Source: Gymnodinialimonas sp. 57CJ19
GTDB lineage: Bacteria > Pseudomonadota > Alphaproteobacteria > Rhodobacterales > Rhodobacteraceae
Direction of reading: 5' to 3'
Assembly (NCBI RefSeq): GCF_038396845.1
Contig: NZ_CP151587.1
Location: 1,400,001 to 1,464,000, forward strand
Length of the DNA: 64,000 nt
The position numbers were made by a program, and so were the translations under genes. Positions 25,693 to 33,556 of the stretch are shown here, one piece after another. The notes beneath the pieces were generated by a model, which did not search any database, was not told the origin of the DNA, and was given only the letters and a program-made list of their open reading frames with translations. Within the stretch, counting starts at the first letter, position 1, and each line of letters starts with the position of its first letter.

Positions 25693-25950
25693 TTGTCTAT
25701 CAATTGCGATGGCATTGCTGAATTTACGGGTGCGGACCAACTGGACCGCGAAATGATGAAGACGTTTCTTCGACTTCTGGACGCCTATCACGAGCAGGCC
25801 AGCTGGAAAGAAGCTGCGGAAATCGTTCTGGATCTTGACGTCGAGAGCGATCCACAAGGTTCGCGTGCTTTATTCGACAAGACCCTAAAAAGGGCTCTCT
25901 GGCTGCGGGACAGAGGGTATCTCGGCCTTGTCAGATCGACCCCGTCCTAA
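25693..25950 (+). CDS. Small DUF2285 protein, QseM-like antiactivator
   Basis: The core FLRLLDAYHEQASWKEAAEI...LKRALWLRDRGYLGL lines up with the DUF2285 end of the FseA-like protein at 26216-26785 (ACRLLDARAVEASYRTIAQH...THLTERGYRSLL). In ICEMlSymR7A a short DUF2285 protein, QseM, binds TraR and FseA and blocks transfer. I chose the TTG at 25693 because GGAGGG lies 7 nt upstream; this gives 85 aa. An ATG at 25660 would give 96 aa but has no clear ribosome site. CCCC-TAT-GGGG (25663-25673) can form a small hairpin near the ribosome site. Confidence 0.65.
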   Translation: MSINCDGIAEFTGADQLDREMMKTFLRLLDAYHEQASWKEAAEIVLDLDVESDPQGSRALFDKTLKRALWLRDRGYLGLVRSTPS

Positions 25951-25963
25951 CATCAAAAGTGCC

Positions 25964-25985
25964 TGTCAGGTGTCATATCTGACAC
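25964..25985. promoter_or_regulatory. Overlapping dyads upstream of the fseA-like gene
   Basis: GTGTCA-TATC-TGACAC (25970-25985) is a perfect 16-bp dyad. TGTCAG (25964-25969) and CTGACA (25979-25984) form a second, overlapping one. The site lies about 65 bp before the ATG at 26050, the position expected for an activator or LuxR-type box. Confidence 0.5.
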
Positions 25986-26049
25986 TCGGCATCGACGGTC
26001 GGGCACTCCAAAACCAACGCCAGATGTGATTTCTTGCGGGGGAAGGTCG

Positions 26050-26785
26050 ATGGCCCGAGATTGGCGGAACGAAGCCGACTACACCTACATCGAAACGCTC
26101 GATGTCTCTGGATTGGCCTGGGAGTGTCTGCGCCGAAACCCAGAATACTGCGCGCAATACCCCCTGATGCGGGATGGCTTGTCGTCTCCCGCAGCCTGGG
26201 GGTTGCGATTTCCCGGTTGATCCAGACCTTGAATCGCCCGAGGCATCTGTATTCTGGCTACCGCAAGTAGCGCCTGCAGCGGTCTGCTATCTTGCTGAAG
26301 TTCCGGGCGAAACTATCCCAACGCTGAACCTCGAAAACGTTGCTTTGGACGCTGTGCGTATCGATGAGACTGTCGCCGTTCTCCGGATCAAATCAGGCCC
26401 ATCCCTTGTCCTTGATGTCAAAAATCTAAGGTGCGTCTTAGGCATTCTGCTGCCTCTGGATGAGCATTGGAGCACACGCGTCGTCGCCGCGCGGCGTTTG
26501 CGGGAGCACCTTCTCGGACGCAGCCACACGAAAGATCGACTGACCCGGCAGCAGCGGGCCCGCATCCTGTCGGCATGCCGATTGCTGGATGCGCGGGCGG
26601 TGGAGGCCAGCTATCGGACAATTGCCCAACATGTCTTCGGGCCATCCCGGGTCGACCAAGAGCCCTGGAGAACGAGCTCGATCAAAGCGCAAATCGCCCG
26701 CCTCGCAGCTCACGCAACGCATCTGACCGAACGCGGGTACCGCTCCCTTCTTCTCGGTCAAAGCCCGACCACCGGTCAGTATTGA
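26050..26785 (+). CDS. fseA: FseA-like excision activator made by +1 frameshift (DUF6499 + DUF2285)
   Basis: The first frame (26050-26220) encodes a 56-aa DUF6499 protein (DWRNEADYTYIETLDVSGLA) and stops at TGA 26218-26220. The second (open from 26168 to 26785) encodes DUF2285 in the +1 frame, with no ribosome site of its own. Reading TTT-CCC then skipping one base (join 26050..26214, 26216..26785) gives WGLRFP-VDPDLESPEASVFW, as in homologues that are a single chain, and a product of about 244 aa. In ICEMlSymR7A the same two domains are joined by programmed +1 frameshifting to make FseA, which activates rdfS. The order here (QseC-like, QseM-like, this gene, excisionase) is the same. A simple mutation is the alternative. 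Confidence 0.75.
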
Positions 26786-26969
26786 GCACTCCGAAAAACC
26801 AAGTCACGGCCAACAAGTTTGCCCATCCCACTCGAGCCTAATGGCAAGCGGCGGGGTGATGAAATCCCCGAGCCATCTTCGTCATCCCCCTCAAGGTCAA
26901 TTCTTCGCTTTGATGACCTCCGACAGTTCGCGGCGCGCCGCTGCGGCGCATACCAACCGGAGATGCCCA

Positions 26970-27251
26970 ATGCCCGATCCAAATTTAGGCCTACCGCCCC
27001 GCTACCTCAGAACCCCGGAAGCCGCGCGCTTGCTCGGCCTCTCTGGACGCACACTGGAAAAACACCGCACCTATGGGACCGGGCCTCGCTACTCCAAGAT
27101 CGGCGGGCGCGTCGTCTATGCGGTCGATGATTTGCAGGCTTGGGTCACCCGGGGCGAGAAAACCTCGACCTCTGACGAGACCGGGGACTGTGTGCTTCCT
27201 GCCAAACGCCATGCCGCGATCTCGCCCGCCTATCTGCGTCGGGACCGCTGA
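26970..27251 (+). CDS. rdfS: AlpA/excisionase-type HTH protein, RdfS-like
   Basis: A 93-aa winged-helix DNA-binding protein: YLRTPEAARLLGLSGRTLEKHRTYG then GPRYSKIGGRVVYAVDDLQAWV, the MerR-like fold of excisionases. Its place between the FseA-like gene and DUF2840-traF matches rdfS of ICEMlSymR7A, the recombination directionality factor. Upstream lie the perfect palindrome GCGGCGCGCCGC (26930-26941) and an AGGTCA/TGACCT dyad, possible control sites. If it is an RDF, it would normally partner a tyrosine integrase, yet the only recombinase in view is a serine one. Confidence 0.75.
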   Translation: MPDPNLGLPPRYLRTPEAARLLGLSGRTLEKHRTYGTGPRYSKIGGRVVYAVDDLQAWVTRGEKTSTSDETGDCVLPAKRHAAISPAYLRRDR

Positions 27252-27255
27252 GACA

Positions 27256-27714
27256 ATGCGCACAACGGTCGATCTCACTTGGATTGAGGGGCGCGTCGAG
27301 CGCTGGATCCGCTTCGGGCGCGTTGCAGAGGAAACCATTCTGACGCGCGCGGACAAGCGGGTGGCCTTCGAGCCGGGCGCAATCTTCGCACTCGTGCGCT
27401 GGTCGTCGAATGAGTACGGCACGGTAGAAAGTCGGCTCGACATTCTTCGCGCCGTCAAGGCAGGCCAACGCTGTTCAACCGTTCCATATGTCTCGCCAGG
27501 TGCAGGCGTCCTTTTGCGTCTGTCCGGCTGGCCGAAGGTCGAGGCGGCACTGGTCGCGGTCGACATCGTGGAGAGCTACGGCATCGCGCCGGAGGATGTA
27601 TGTCCCAACCATTGGCAGCACGTTCACAACCGTCTGACCGCGGGATATGAGCCCCGGCCTTACACACCGGCTCGGCATGCCGCTTGGCTCAAACGTCGCG
27701 CGGTGACGCCATGA
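27256..27714 (+). CDS. DUF2840 family ICE protein
   Basis: A 152-aa protein matching DUF2840: DLTWIEGRVERWIRFGR, AIFALVRWSSNEYGTVESRL and HWQHVHNRLTAGYEPRPYT. The family is a marker of alphaproteobacterial ICE transfer operons and has no known biochemical role. It starts 4 bp after the rdfS-like stop and overlaps traF by 4 bp (ATGA). A longer open frame upstream overlaps the excisionase and is not supported. Confidence 0.87.
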   Translation: MRTTVDLTWIEGRVERWIRFGRVAEETILTRADKRVAFEPGAIFALVRWSSNEYGTVESRLDILRAVKAGQRCSTVPYVSPGAGVLLRLSGWPKVEAALVAVDIVESYGIAPEDVCPNHWQHVHNRLTAGYEPRPYTPARHAAWLKRRAVTP

Positions 27715-28220
27715 CCATCGCAACTCCTCCCCTCATCGCGGTCTGTCTTTCTGTCGGTCTGATCACGGCTTCAGAGTTGGACCGGACACCCCTTTTCGTG
27801 TGGAACCAGTCCGAAAGCGTGCCTGTCGGCCTTTATGTCCTGCGTCCATGGAACGCGCCAATGCTTGGCGATCTCGCAGCCATTCAACTGCCTTCGGACT
27901 TGTCCGATTGGACGATCGAGCGCGGCTACCTGGGCGCGGACACCCTTCTTCTCAAGCGCGTCGCGGCGACCTCCGGCATGTCGGTCTGTCGCGACGGCCT
28001 TTCCGTGTCGGTGAACAGCACCATTGTCGCGATGGCTGCAGTAGTGGACCGAAACGGACGCCCCCTTCCGAGTTGGATGGGGTGCGTCACGCTCGGCAAA
28101 GACGAGGTTTTCCTCCTCAATGCAGATGTCGATGACAGCCTCGACGGACGGTACTTTGGCACGATCAACGCAAGCCAGATTGTCGGCCAAGCGCTCCCTC
28201 TCTGGACGCGCGGAGAGTGA
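27711..28220 (+). CDS. traF: TraF-type S26 signal-peptidase-like protein
   Basis: A 169-aa protein related to conjugal TraF: an N-terminal membrane segment, the serine motif NQSESVPVGLYVL near residue 36 with the S-x-P-x-G-x-Y pattern, and the general-base lysine in LLLKRVAATSG. These form the Ser/Lys dyad of the S26 family. In RP4 TraF cyclises or processes the TrbC pilin, and trbC is present at 41878. The chosen ATG at 27711 overlaps the DUF2840 stop. Confidence 0.88.
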   Translation: MTIATPPLIAVCLSVGLITASELDRTPLFVWNQSESVPVGLYVLRPWNAPMLGDLAAIQLPSDLSDWTIERGYLGADTLLLKRVAATSGMSVCRDGLSVSVNSTIVAMAAVVDRNGRPLPSWMGCVTLGKDEVFLLNADVDDSLDGRYFGTINASQIVGQALPLWTRGE

Positions 28221-28224
28221 TCAC

Positions 28225-28929
28225 ATGACCCGTTTCTCGTCCCCAACCAGCTTTTCTCGCTCCGCTTTTGCCGCGACTCTCGTGTTAACCATGTGCGAGC
28301 CGCCCACGTTGGCGCCATCGGTTGCGATGGCACAAGATCGCACGCTTGCTGCAGCCGGAGAACAGTCGTTTGACGCCCACATCGCAGCAGCCGCGCAAAG
28401 GTTTGGCGTTCCAGCCGCGTGGATCAGCGCTGTGATCGAGGTCGAAAGTGCGGGCGATCCGCGCGCTGTCAGCAGTGCCGGCGCCATAGGTCTGATGCAG
28501 ATCATGCCCGCCACTTGGGCCGACTTGCGCCGAGCTCACGGCTTCGGAGATGACCCTTTCGATCCCCGCGACAACATCCTCGCCGGAACGGCTTATCTGC
28601 GCGCTATGTATGATCGTTTTGGGTCACCGGGCTTTCTTGCGGCCTACAATGCGGGACCTGCGCGATACGAAGAATACCTCACTTCAGGACGCCCGCTGCC
28701 CGCTGAAACGCGCACCTACCTTGCCATTCTGGTGCCGATCATTGGTGCGCAGCGTGATGGTTCTCTTGCTGATGAACTGTCACTGCGACCGCACGATTGG
28801 CGTGAGGCACCGCTGTTTACCGCACCTCCGGTTGCCCGCATGGACCAGGGTGAAACCAGCCCCCAATCCGGTGATCACGAGGTTCCGCACGGTTTGTTTG
28901 TGCCTACCAGCGAGATGGAATTGCCATGA
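28225..28929 (+). CDS. Lytic transglycosylase (SLT domain), conjugation-associated
   Basis: A 234-aa exported protein. The signal peptide ends near AMAQD. The SLT domain at about 50-150 has the catalytic glutamate in VIEVESAGDPRAVSSAGAIG, then LMQIMPATW and GTAYLRAMYDRFG, and AAYNAGPARYEEY. It cleaves peptidoglycan to let the mating channel through the envelope. It is 4 bp after traF. The C-terminal 50 residues are low-complexity. Confidence 0.92.
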   Translation: MTRFSSPTSFSRSAFAATLVLTMCEPPTLAPSVAMAQDRTLAAAGEQSFDAHIAAAAQRFGVPAAWISAVIEVESAGDPRAVSSAGAIGLMQIMPATWADLRRAHGFGDDPFDPRDNILAGTAYLRAMYDRFGSPGFLAAYNAGPARYEEYLTSGRPLPAETRTYLAILVPIIGAQRDGSLADELSLRPHDWREAPLFTAPPVARMDQGETSPQSGDHEVPHGLFVPTSEMELP

Positions 28930-29035
28930 ACACCGAATTCGCACCATGGCGCAGCCTGTCTTGCTCTGTCGAGGAATTGTGCCTGAGTGGACCGACGCAT
29001 GAAAACTCAACGAAAGAGTTGCGAGATAAAAGGAC

Positions 29036-29100
29036 TGGCACCGTGGCCAGGCATGCGGTTGTTTTTTTGGCCATATTACCGTGCCAGGTCGGGACCGACC
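29036..29100. other. Dyad cluster before the relaxase gene, candidate oriT
   Basis: TGGCAC (29036-29041) pairs with GTGCCA (29081-29086), and inside it GGCC (29045-29048) pairs with GGCC (29069-29072), around a T-rich stretch. GGTCGG-GA-CCGACC (29087-29100) follows directly. Transfer origins often lie just upstream of the relaxase gene and contain such inverted repeats. I see no recognised nic consensus, so this is a positional candidate; it could be a promoter operator instead. Confidence 0.35.
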
Positions 29101-29176
29101 GTGCCGACTTTTTCGGGAAGCATCTGATAGAAATAGATTTTTACGGTGCTTACTCCTTTTGGCAAGGATCAAAGCC

Positions 29177-30925
29177 ATGAGCCGGGACGACGACGTCCGA
29201 CTGCGCCCAGGTCGCATCCGAAACGGCAGCCCCCCTGCACGCCGGGCGACCCGCTTCGTCGGCGAAGTGATGCGCGCGGCCCGGAAGACTGGCCATACGG
29301 GCAAGCGCTTCGGCGGATCGAGCAGCGGCCGTTCGATCGGAGGCCGGGGACGATTTGCCCGAACCGCCAAAGGGTTCTCGCGTGACTCCCGTCGCGTCAT
29401 CATCAAGGCCCGCGTAGTTCGGCACAGCGGGGCCCGATATCGGTCTGTTCCGCTTTCCCAACACATCGGGTATCTGCGGCGCGACGGGGTCGGCCAGGAT
29501 GGGCAACGCGCCGATCTCTTTGGCCACGACAGCGACAGGCTTGAAGGTCGTGCTTTCACTGAGACCTGGGAGGAGGATCGGCACCACTTCCGCTTCATCG
29601 TGTCGCCCGAGGATGCCCATCAACTCGAAGACCTGCGCGCCTTCTCCCGTGACCTGATGGCCCGCGCCGAGCGCGACCTCGGCACGAAGCTCGACTGGGT
29701 GGCGGTCGATCACTGGAACACCGACAACCCGCATGTCCACATCCTCGTGCGCGGCAAGGCAGACGATGGCCGCGATTTGGTCATCTCGCGGGACTACATC
29801 TCCCACGGTCTACGCGCTCGCGCCGAAGATCTTGTGCAGCTCGAACTCGGTCCCCGAAGTGCGCGCGAGATCACCAGCGACTTGGAGCGCCAAGTCACCA
29901 CTGAGCGCTGGACCGACCTTGATCGAGGCCTGCGTGCACTAGCTGACGATCATGCAGGCATTGTCGATCTGCGCCGGGGCACGCCAGAGCCCCGCGACCC
30001 GGAGCTGCGCCGCCTGATGATCGGGCGCGCGCAAAAGCTGCAGCGGTTGGGATTAGCGACCCCCGTCCTCCCAGCCGTTTGGGAGTTGAAGCCGGGGGCA
30101 GAAAATACACTGCGCGATCTTGGCCTGCGCGGCGACATCATCAAGACGATGCATCGCGCACTGGCAATTGGCCCGGACCGTGCGGACTTCGACTTCGCTA
30201 TCGAAGGCACACCCTCGACCCCAATTCTCGGACGGCTCGTTGAGCGCGGCCTACAGGATGAACATCACGGCACGGGTTATGCAATCATCGACGGGGTTGA
30301 TGGACGTGTTCATCACTTGCGGTTTCCAGATATCGCCGCGACCGGCGACACTGCCCCCGATGGCATTGTCGAGACGCGCCTGTGGACGCCGAAAGCGGGC
30401 GGTCGGGCGCGGCTGGCACTGGTCGGTCGCTCCGATCTGGATCTGTCCAATCAGATCGGGGCCAAAGGCGCGACCTGGCTCGATCGGTTGCAACTGGCTC
30501 GTGATCGCGTACAGCTCAGTGGATCAGGGTTTGGGGCTGAGGTGCGGACGGCCATGGCCTGCCGCGCAAACCATCTCGTGGACATGGGGCTGGCGCAACG
30601 GCAGGGCCAGCGGGTGAACTTCTCCCGCGACCTCCTCTCCACGCTGCGGGCTCGCGAACTGGACGCGCAGGCAGCAAAGCTCGCAACGAAGACGGGCCTG
30701 ATGCGCTACCGCCACCACGAGGGCGACGCTGTCGAAGGGACCTACCGCCAACGCCTCAACCTCGCCTCAGGCCGCTTCGCCATGATCGACGACGGGTTGG
30801 GGTTCTCCTTGGTGCCCTGGACACCGCAATTGGACCGCCAGCTCGGACGTTCCGTCTCCGGGATGGTCCGATCAGGCGGCGGCATCGACTGGACCCTCGG
30901 CCGCAGTCGCGGCCTCAGCCGTTGA
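29177..30925 (+). CDS. rlxS: Conjugative relaxase (VirD2/RlxS type, DUF3363)
   Basis: A 582-aa protein. The basic N-terminus is followed by the relaxase domain: HIGYLRRDGV carries a candidate nicking tyrosine, HHFRFIVSPEDA follows, and the metal-binding histidines lie in DHWNTDNPHVHILVRG. The C-terminal half matches DUF3363 (HGTGYAIIDGVDGRVHHLRF, GMVRSGGGIDWTLGR). It nicks oriT and leads the strand into the recipient. The ATG at 29177 (AAGGATCAAAGCC before it) is chosen over an in-frame start at 29081 inside the dyads. traG follows 15 bp later. Confidence 0.92.
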   Translation: MSRDDDVRLRPGRIRNGSPPARRATRFVGEVMRAARKTGHTGKRFGGSSSGRSIGGRGRFARTAKGFSRDSRRVIIKARVVRHSGARYRSVPLSQHIGYLRRDGVGQDGQRADLFGHDSDRLEGRAFTETWEEDRHHFRFIVSPEDAHQLEDLRAFSRDLMARAERDLGTKLDWVAVDHWNTDNPHVHILVRGKADDGRDLVISRDYISHGLRARAEDLVQLELGPRSAREITSDLERQVTTERWTDLDRGLRALADDHAGIVDLRRGTPEPRDPELRRLMIGRAQKLQRLGLATPVLPAVWELKPGAENTLRDLGLRGDIIKTMHRALAIGPDRADFDFAIEGTPSTPILGRLVERGLQDEHHGTGYAIIDGVDGRVHHLRFPDIAATGDTAPDGIVETRLWTPKAGGRARLALVGRSDLDLSNQIGAKGATWLDRLQLARDRVQLSGSGFGAEVRTAMACRANHLVDMGLAQRQGQRVNFSRDLLSTLRARELDAQAAKLATKTGLMRYRHHEGDAVEGTYRQRLNLASGRFAMIDDGLGFSLVPWTPQLDRQLGRSVSGMVRSGGGIDWTLGRSRGLSR

Positions 30926-30940
30926 TTGAAAGGAACTCCC

Positions 30941-32935
30941 ATGCGCCGCACTGATACTTCGCCTGCCACCGCAATCCTCTGGGGCCAACTCGTGATTGTC
31001 AGTCTCGTCGTCCTCGCGTTCCTTTGGGCTTCGACACAATGGGTCGCTTTCCGCCTCGGACATCAAGCGGCACTCGGCCCGCCATTGACCGATCTCTTCG
31101 GTTGGCCCGTCTACCGACCTTGGGACTTCTTCTTCTGGTGGTATTGGTACGACGCCTACGCGCCCCGCGTTTTCGTCGAGGGTGCCGCGATTGCGGGTGG
31201 AGGTGGGATCGCCGCGATCGCCGTCGCAATCCTCATGTCGGTGCTACGTGCCCGCGAGGCGAGCGATGTCAGCACCTACGGCTCGGCTCGATGGGCAACG
31301 GCTACGGATGCGGATGTGGCGGGACTGCTCAGGGAAGACGGAGTGGTCCTCGGTCGGCTGAACCGTCGCTATCTGCGCCACGATGGTCCAGAACACGTGC
31401 TCTGTTTTGCACCCACCCGGTCCGGCAAGGGCGTGGGGCTTGTCATTCCCAGCCTGCTGACCTGGCCCGGGTCTGCCATCGTCCATGACATCAAGGGTGA
31501 AAACTGGCAGCTCACTGCTGGCTGGCGCGCGCGCATCGGGCCGGTGCTGCGCTTTGATCCAACGGACACGAGTAGCGCCGCTTACAATCCTCTCTTGGAG
31601 GTTCGGCGCGGCGTCCGTGAAGTGCGCGATGTCCAGAACATCGCCGACATCCTCGTCGATCCCGATGGGCACCTCGACCGGCGCAGCCATTGGGAGAAGA
31701 CCAGCCATTCCCTACTGGTCGGCGCGATCCTGCATGTCCTCTATGCCGGCGAAGACAAGACACTGGCCGGGGTCGCCACCTTCCTCTCCGATCCAAGGCG
31801 CAGCATCAACGCGACGCTGAACGCAATGCTCAATACGCCGCATCTGGGGGATCGGCCGCATCCGGTCGTGGCGCAGGCCGCCCGCGAGCTTCTGAACAAA
31901 TCCCCGAACGAGTGTTCTGGCGTTCTTTCAACCGCGATGTCGTTCCTAGGCCTCTATCGTGACCCGGTGGTTGCCAATGTCACATCGCGCTGCGATTGGC
32001 GGATTGCCGATCTGGTCTCCGGTGAACGCCCGGTGACGCTGTATATAGTGGTGCCACCGTCCGACATCTCGCGCACGAAACCACTGGTCCGACTAATCCT
32101 GAACCAGATCGGCCGACGATTGACCGAAGAGCTTGAAGCGACCACGCAGCACCACCGGCTCCTGTTCATGCTCGACGAGTTCCCGGCCTTGGGCCGCCTC
32201 GACTTTTTTGAGACGCAACTGGCGTTCATGGCGGGCTACGGTCTGAAAGCGTTCCTGATCGCGCAGTCGCTGAACCAGATCGAGAAGGCCTACGGACAGA
32301 ACAACGCGATCCTCGACAATTGCCACGTTCGCGTCGCCTTCGCGACAAATGACGAGCGGACCGCGAAGCGATTATCCGATGCTCTCGGAACCACGACCGA
32401 ATTGCGTGCCATGAAGAACTACGCAGGCCACCGGCTGTCGCCTTGGCTCGGACATCTGATGGTCTCGCGGCAAGAGACAGCACGTGCGCTATTGACCCCC
32501 GGCGAGATCATGCAACTGCCGCCCGACGATCAGATTGTCTTGGTGTCCGGCGCCGCGCCGATCCGCGCACGAAAGGTGAAATACTATGCCGACGCCCAAC
32601 TCAAGACGCGCGTGATTGGACCGCCGACTTGCAGTGCGCGGTCCCCACTCAAATCGGAATTGGACGATTGGAGCGGGATGGCACCAATAGCCTCCCCTGC
32701 CAAAGACCCCGATGCCGCAAGTGCCAAAGACGAAGAAGGCGGCATTGATCGAGCGCATGAGTTGTCTGAAAAAGAGAAGAACGCGCCAGTCCGCTCTCCG
32801 CGCGAGGCGGAATTCGAGGGCTTGGATGACACTCAAGACAAGACAGCTTCCGCCCAGACAGTTCTCGAGCGCGAACGTTCAGCGGCGCGGATGGCCGCAA
32901 TGGACCGGAGTGGCGACATGGGCTTGTCGGATTAG
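30941..32935 (+). CDS. traG: Coupling protein TraG/VirD4
   Basis: A 664-aa protein with two N-terminal membrane segments (VIVSLVVLAFLWAS; GAAIAGGGGIAAIAVAIL), STYGSARWAT, Walker A in APTRSGKGVG, Walker B in LLFMLDEFPALGRL and the arginine-finger region DERTAKRLSDALG. It is the hexameric inner-membrane ATPase that links the relaxase-DNA complex to the Trb channel. The tail after residue 560 is poorly conserved and charged. The ATG at 30941 has AAAGGAAC upstream. The RHH gene follows after 5 bp. Confidence 0.95.
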   Translation: MRRTDTSPATAILWGQLVIVSLVVLAFLWASTQWVAFRLGHQAALGPPLTDLFGWPVYRPWDFFFWWYWYDAYAPRVFVEGAAIAGGGGIAAIAVAILMSVLRAREASDVSTYGSARWATATDADVAGLLREDGVVLGRLNRRYLRHDGPEHVLCFAPTRSGKGVGLVIPSLLTWPGSAIVHDIKGENWQLTAGWRARIGPVLRFDPTDTSSAAYNPLLEVRRGVREVRDVQNIADILVDPDGHLDRRSHWEKTSHSLLVGAILHVLYAGEDKTLAGVATFLSDPRRSINATLNAMLNTPHLGDRPHPVVAQAARELLNKSPNECSGVLSTAMSFLGLYRDPVVANVTSRCDWRIADLVSGERPVTLYIVVPPSDISRTKPLVRLILNQIGRRLTEELEATTQHHRLLFMLDEFPALGRLDFFETQLAFMAGYGLKAFLIAQSLNQIEKAYGQNNAILDNCHVRVAFATNDERTAKRLSDALGTTTELRAMKNYAGHRLSPWLGHLMVSRQETARALLTPGEIMQLPPDDQIVLVSGAAPIRARKVKYYADAQLKTRVIGPPTCSARSPLKSELDDWSGMAPIASPAKDPDAASAKDEEGGIDRAHELSEKEKNAPVRSPREAEFEGLDDTQDKTASAQTVLERERSAARMAAMDRSGDMGLSD

Positions 32936-32940
32936 AACCG

Positions 32941-33375
32941 ATGGCAAAGGTCCGCCTCAATGTTTACTTCGATCCCGCCCTCTTCGACCGGCTTGAGGCC
33001 GCAGCAGCCAGCAGGCGCGTCCCAAAGACACACATCGTCGAGGCGGCGCTGGCTTCCTTCCTGACGCCCGATGAGGCAGATCAGCGCGAGGCAGCCCTCG
33101 TTCGCCGCCTAGATCGAATGACGAGGGCAATCGAACGGTTCGAGCGCGATCAGGAAATCGCGGGCGAGGCGCTGGCGCTCTTCATCCGCTTTTGGCTGTC
33201 CGCCATACCTCCCGTCCAGGACGACCTTCGAGAGGCTGCAATGGCCCAAGGAAAGGAGCGCTACGCCGGGTTTGTGGAGACCCTTGCAAGAAGGTTGGCA
33301 AAAGGGTCAACGTTGGCAAAAGAACTGAGCCGCGACATCAAAGGGGATGAGGCCGATACGGGGGGCAAAATCTGA
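32941..33375 (+). CDS. Ribbon-helix-helix (CopG-like) protein
   Basis: A 144-aa protein. Residues 1-45 form a CopG-type motif (VRLNVYFDPALFDRLEAAAAS, then VPKTHIVEAALASFL). The rest is helical (IERFERDQEIAGEALALFIRF). In conjugative elements such proteins bind oriT or regulate tra genes and interact with TraG. It is directly after traG and is the last gene before the AT-richer cargo. Confidence 0.87.
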   Translation: MAKVRLNVYFDPALFDRLEAAAASRRVPKTHIVEAALASFLTPDEADQREAALVRRLDRMTRAIERFERDQEIAGEALALFIRFWLSAIPPVQDDLREAAMAQGKERYAGFVETLARRLAKGSTLAKELSRDIKGDEADTGGKI

Positions 33376-33556
33376 GGAGGCGCGTCATTGGGCGGACTCC
33401 AGCCATTCGCTGCAGATGCGAAGCAGACACGCCCTAGGCGAACACCGGCCATTCACCTCTGCCAAGCCGGTTGAAAGCCACTGGGAGCGGTTGTCATTGG
33501 GTGCTAGTGTTTCTGAAAGCGCATTCCCAACAGCTGAATAGAGGAGAAAGAACGGC

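Noticed and set aside
28926..29180. 84-codon frame overlapping the transglycosylase stop by ATGA
   Set aside because: Despite the suggestive overlap, the product has no family character and the sequence is dominated by inverted repeats; treated as a non-coding oriT candidate.
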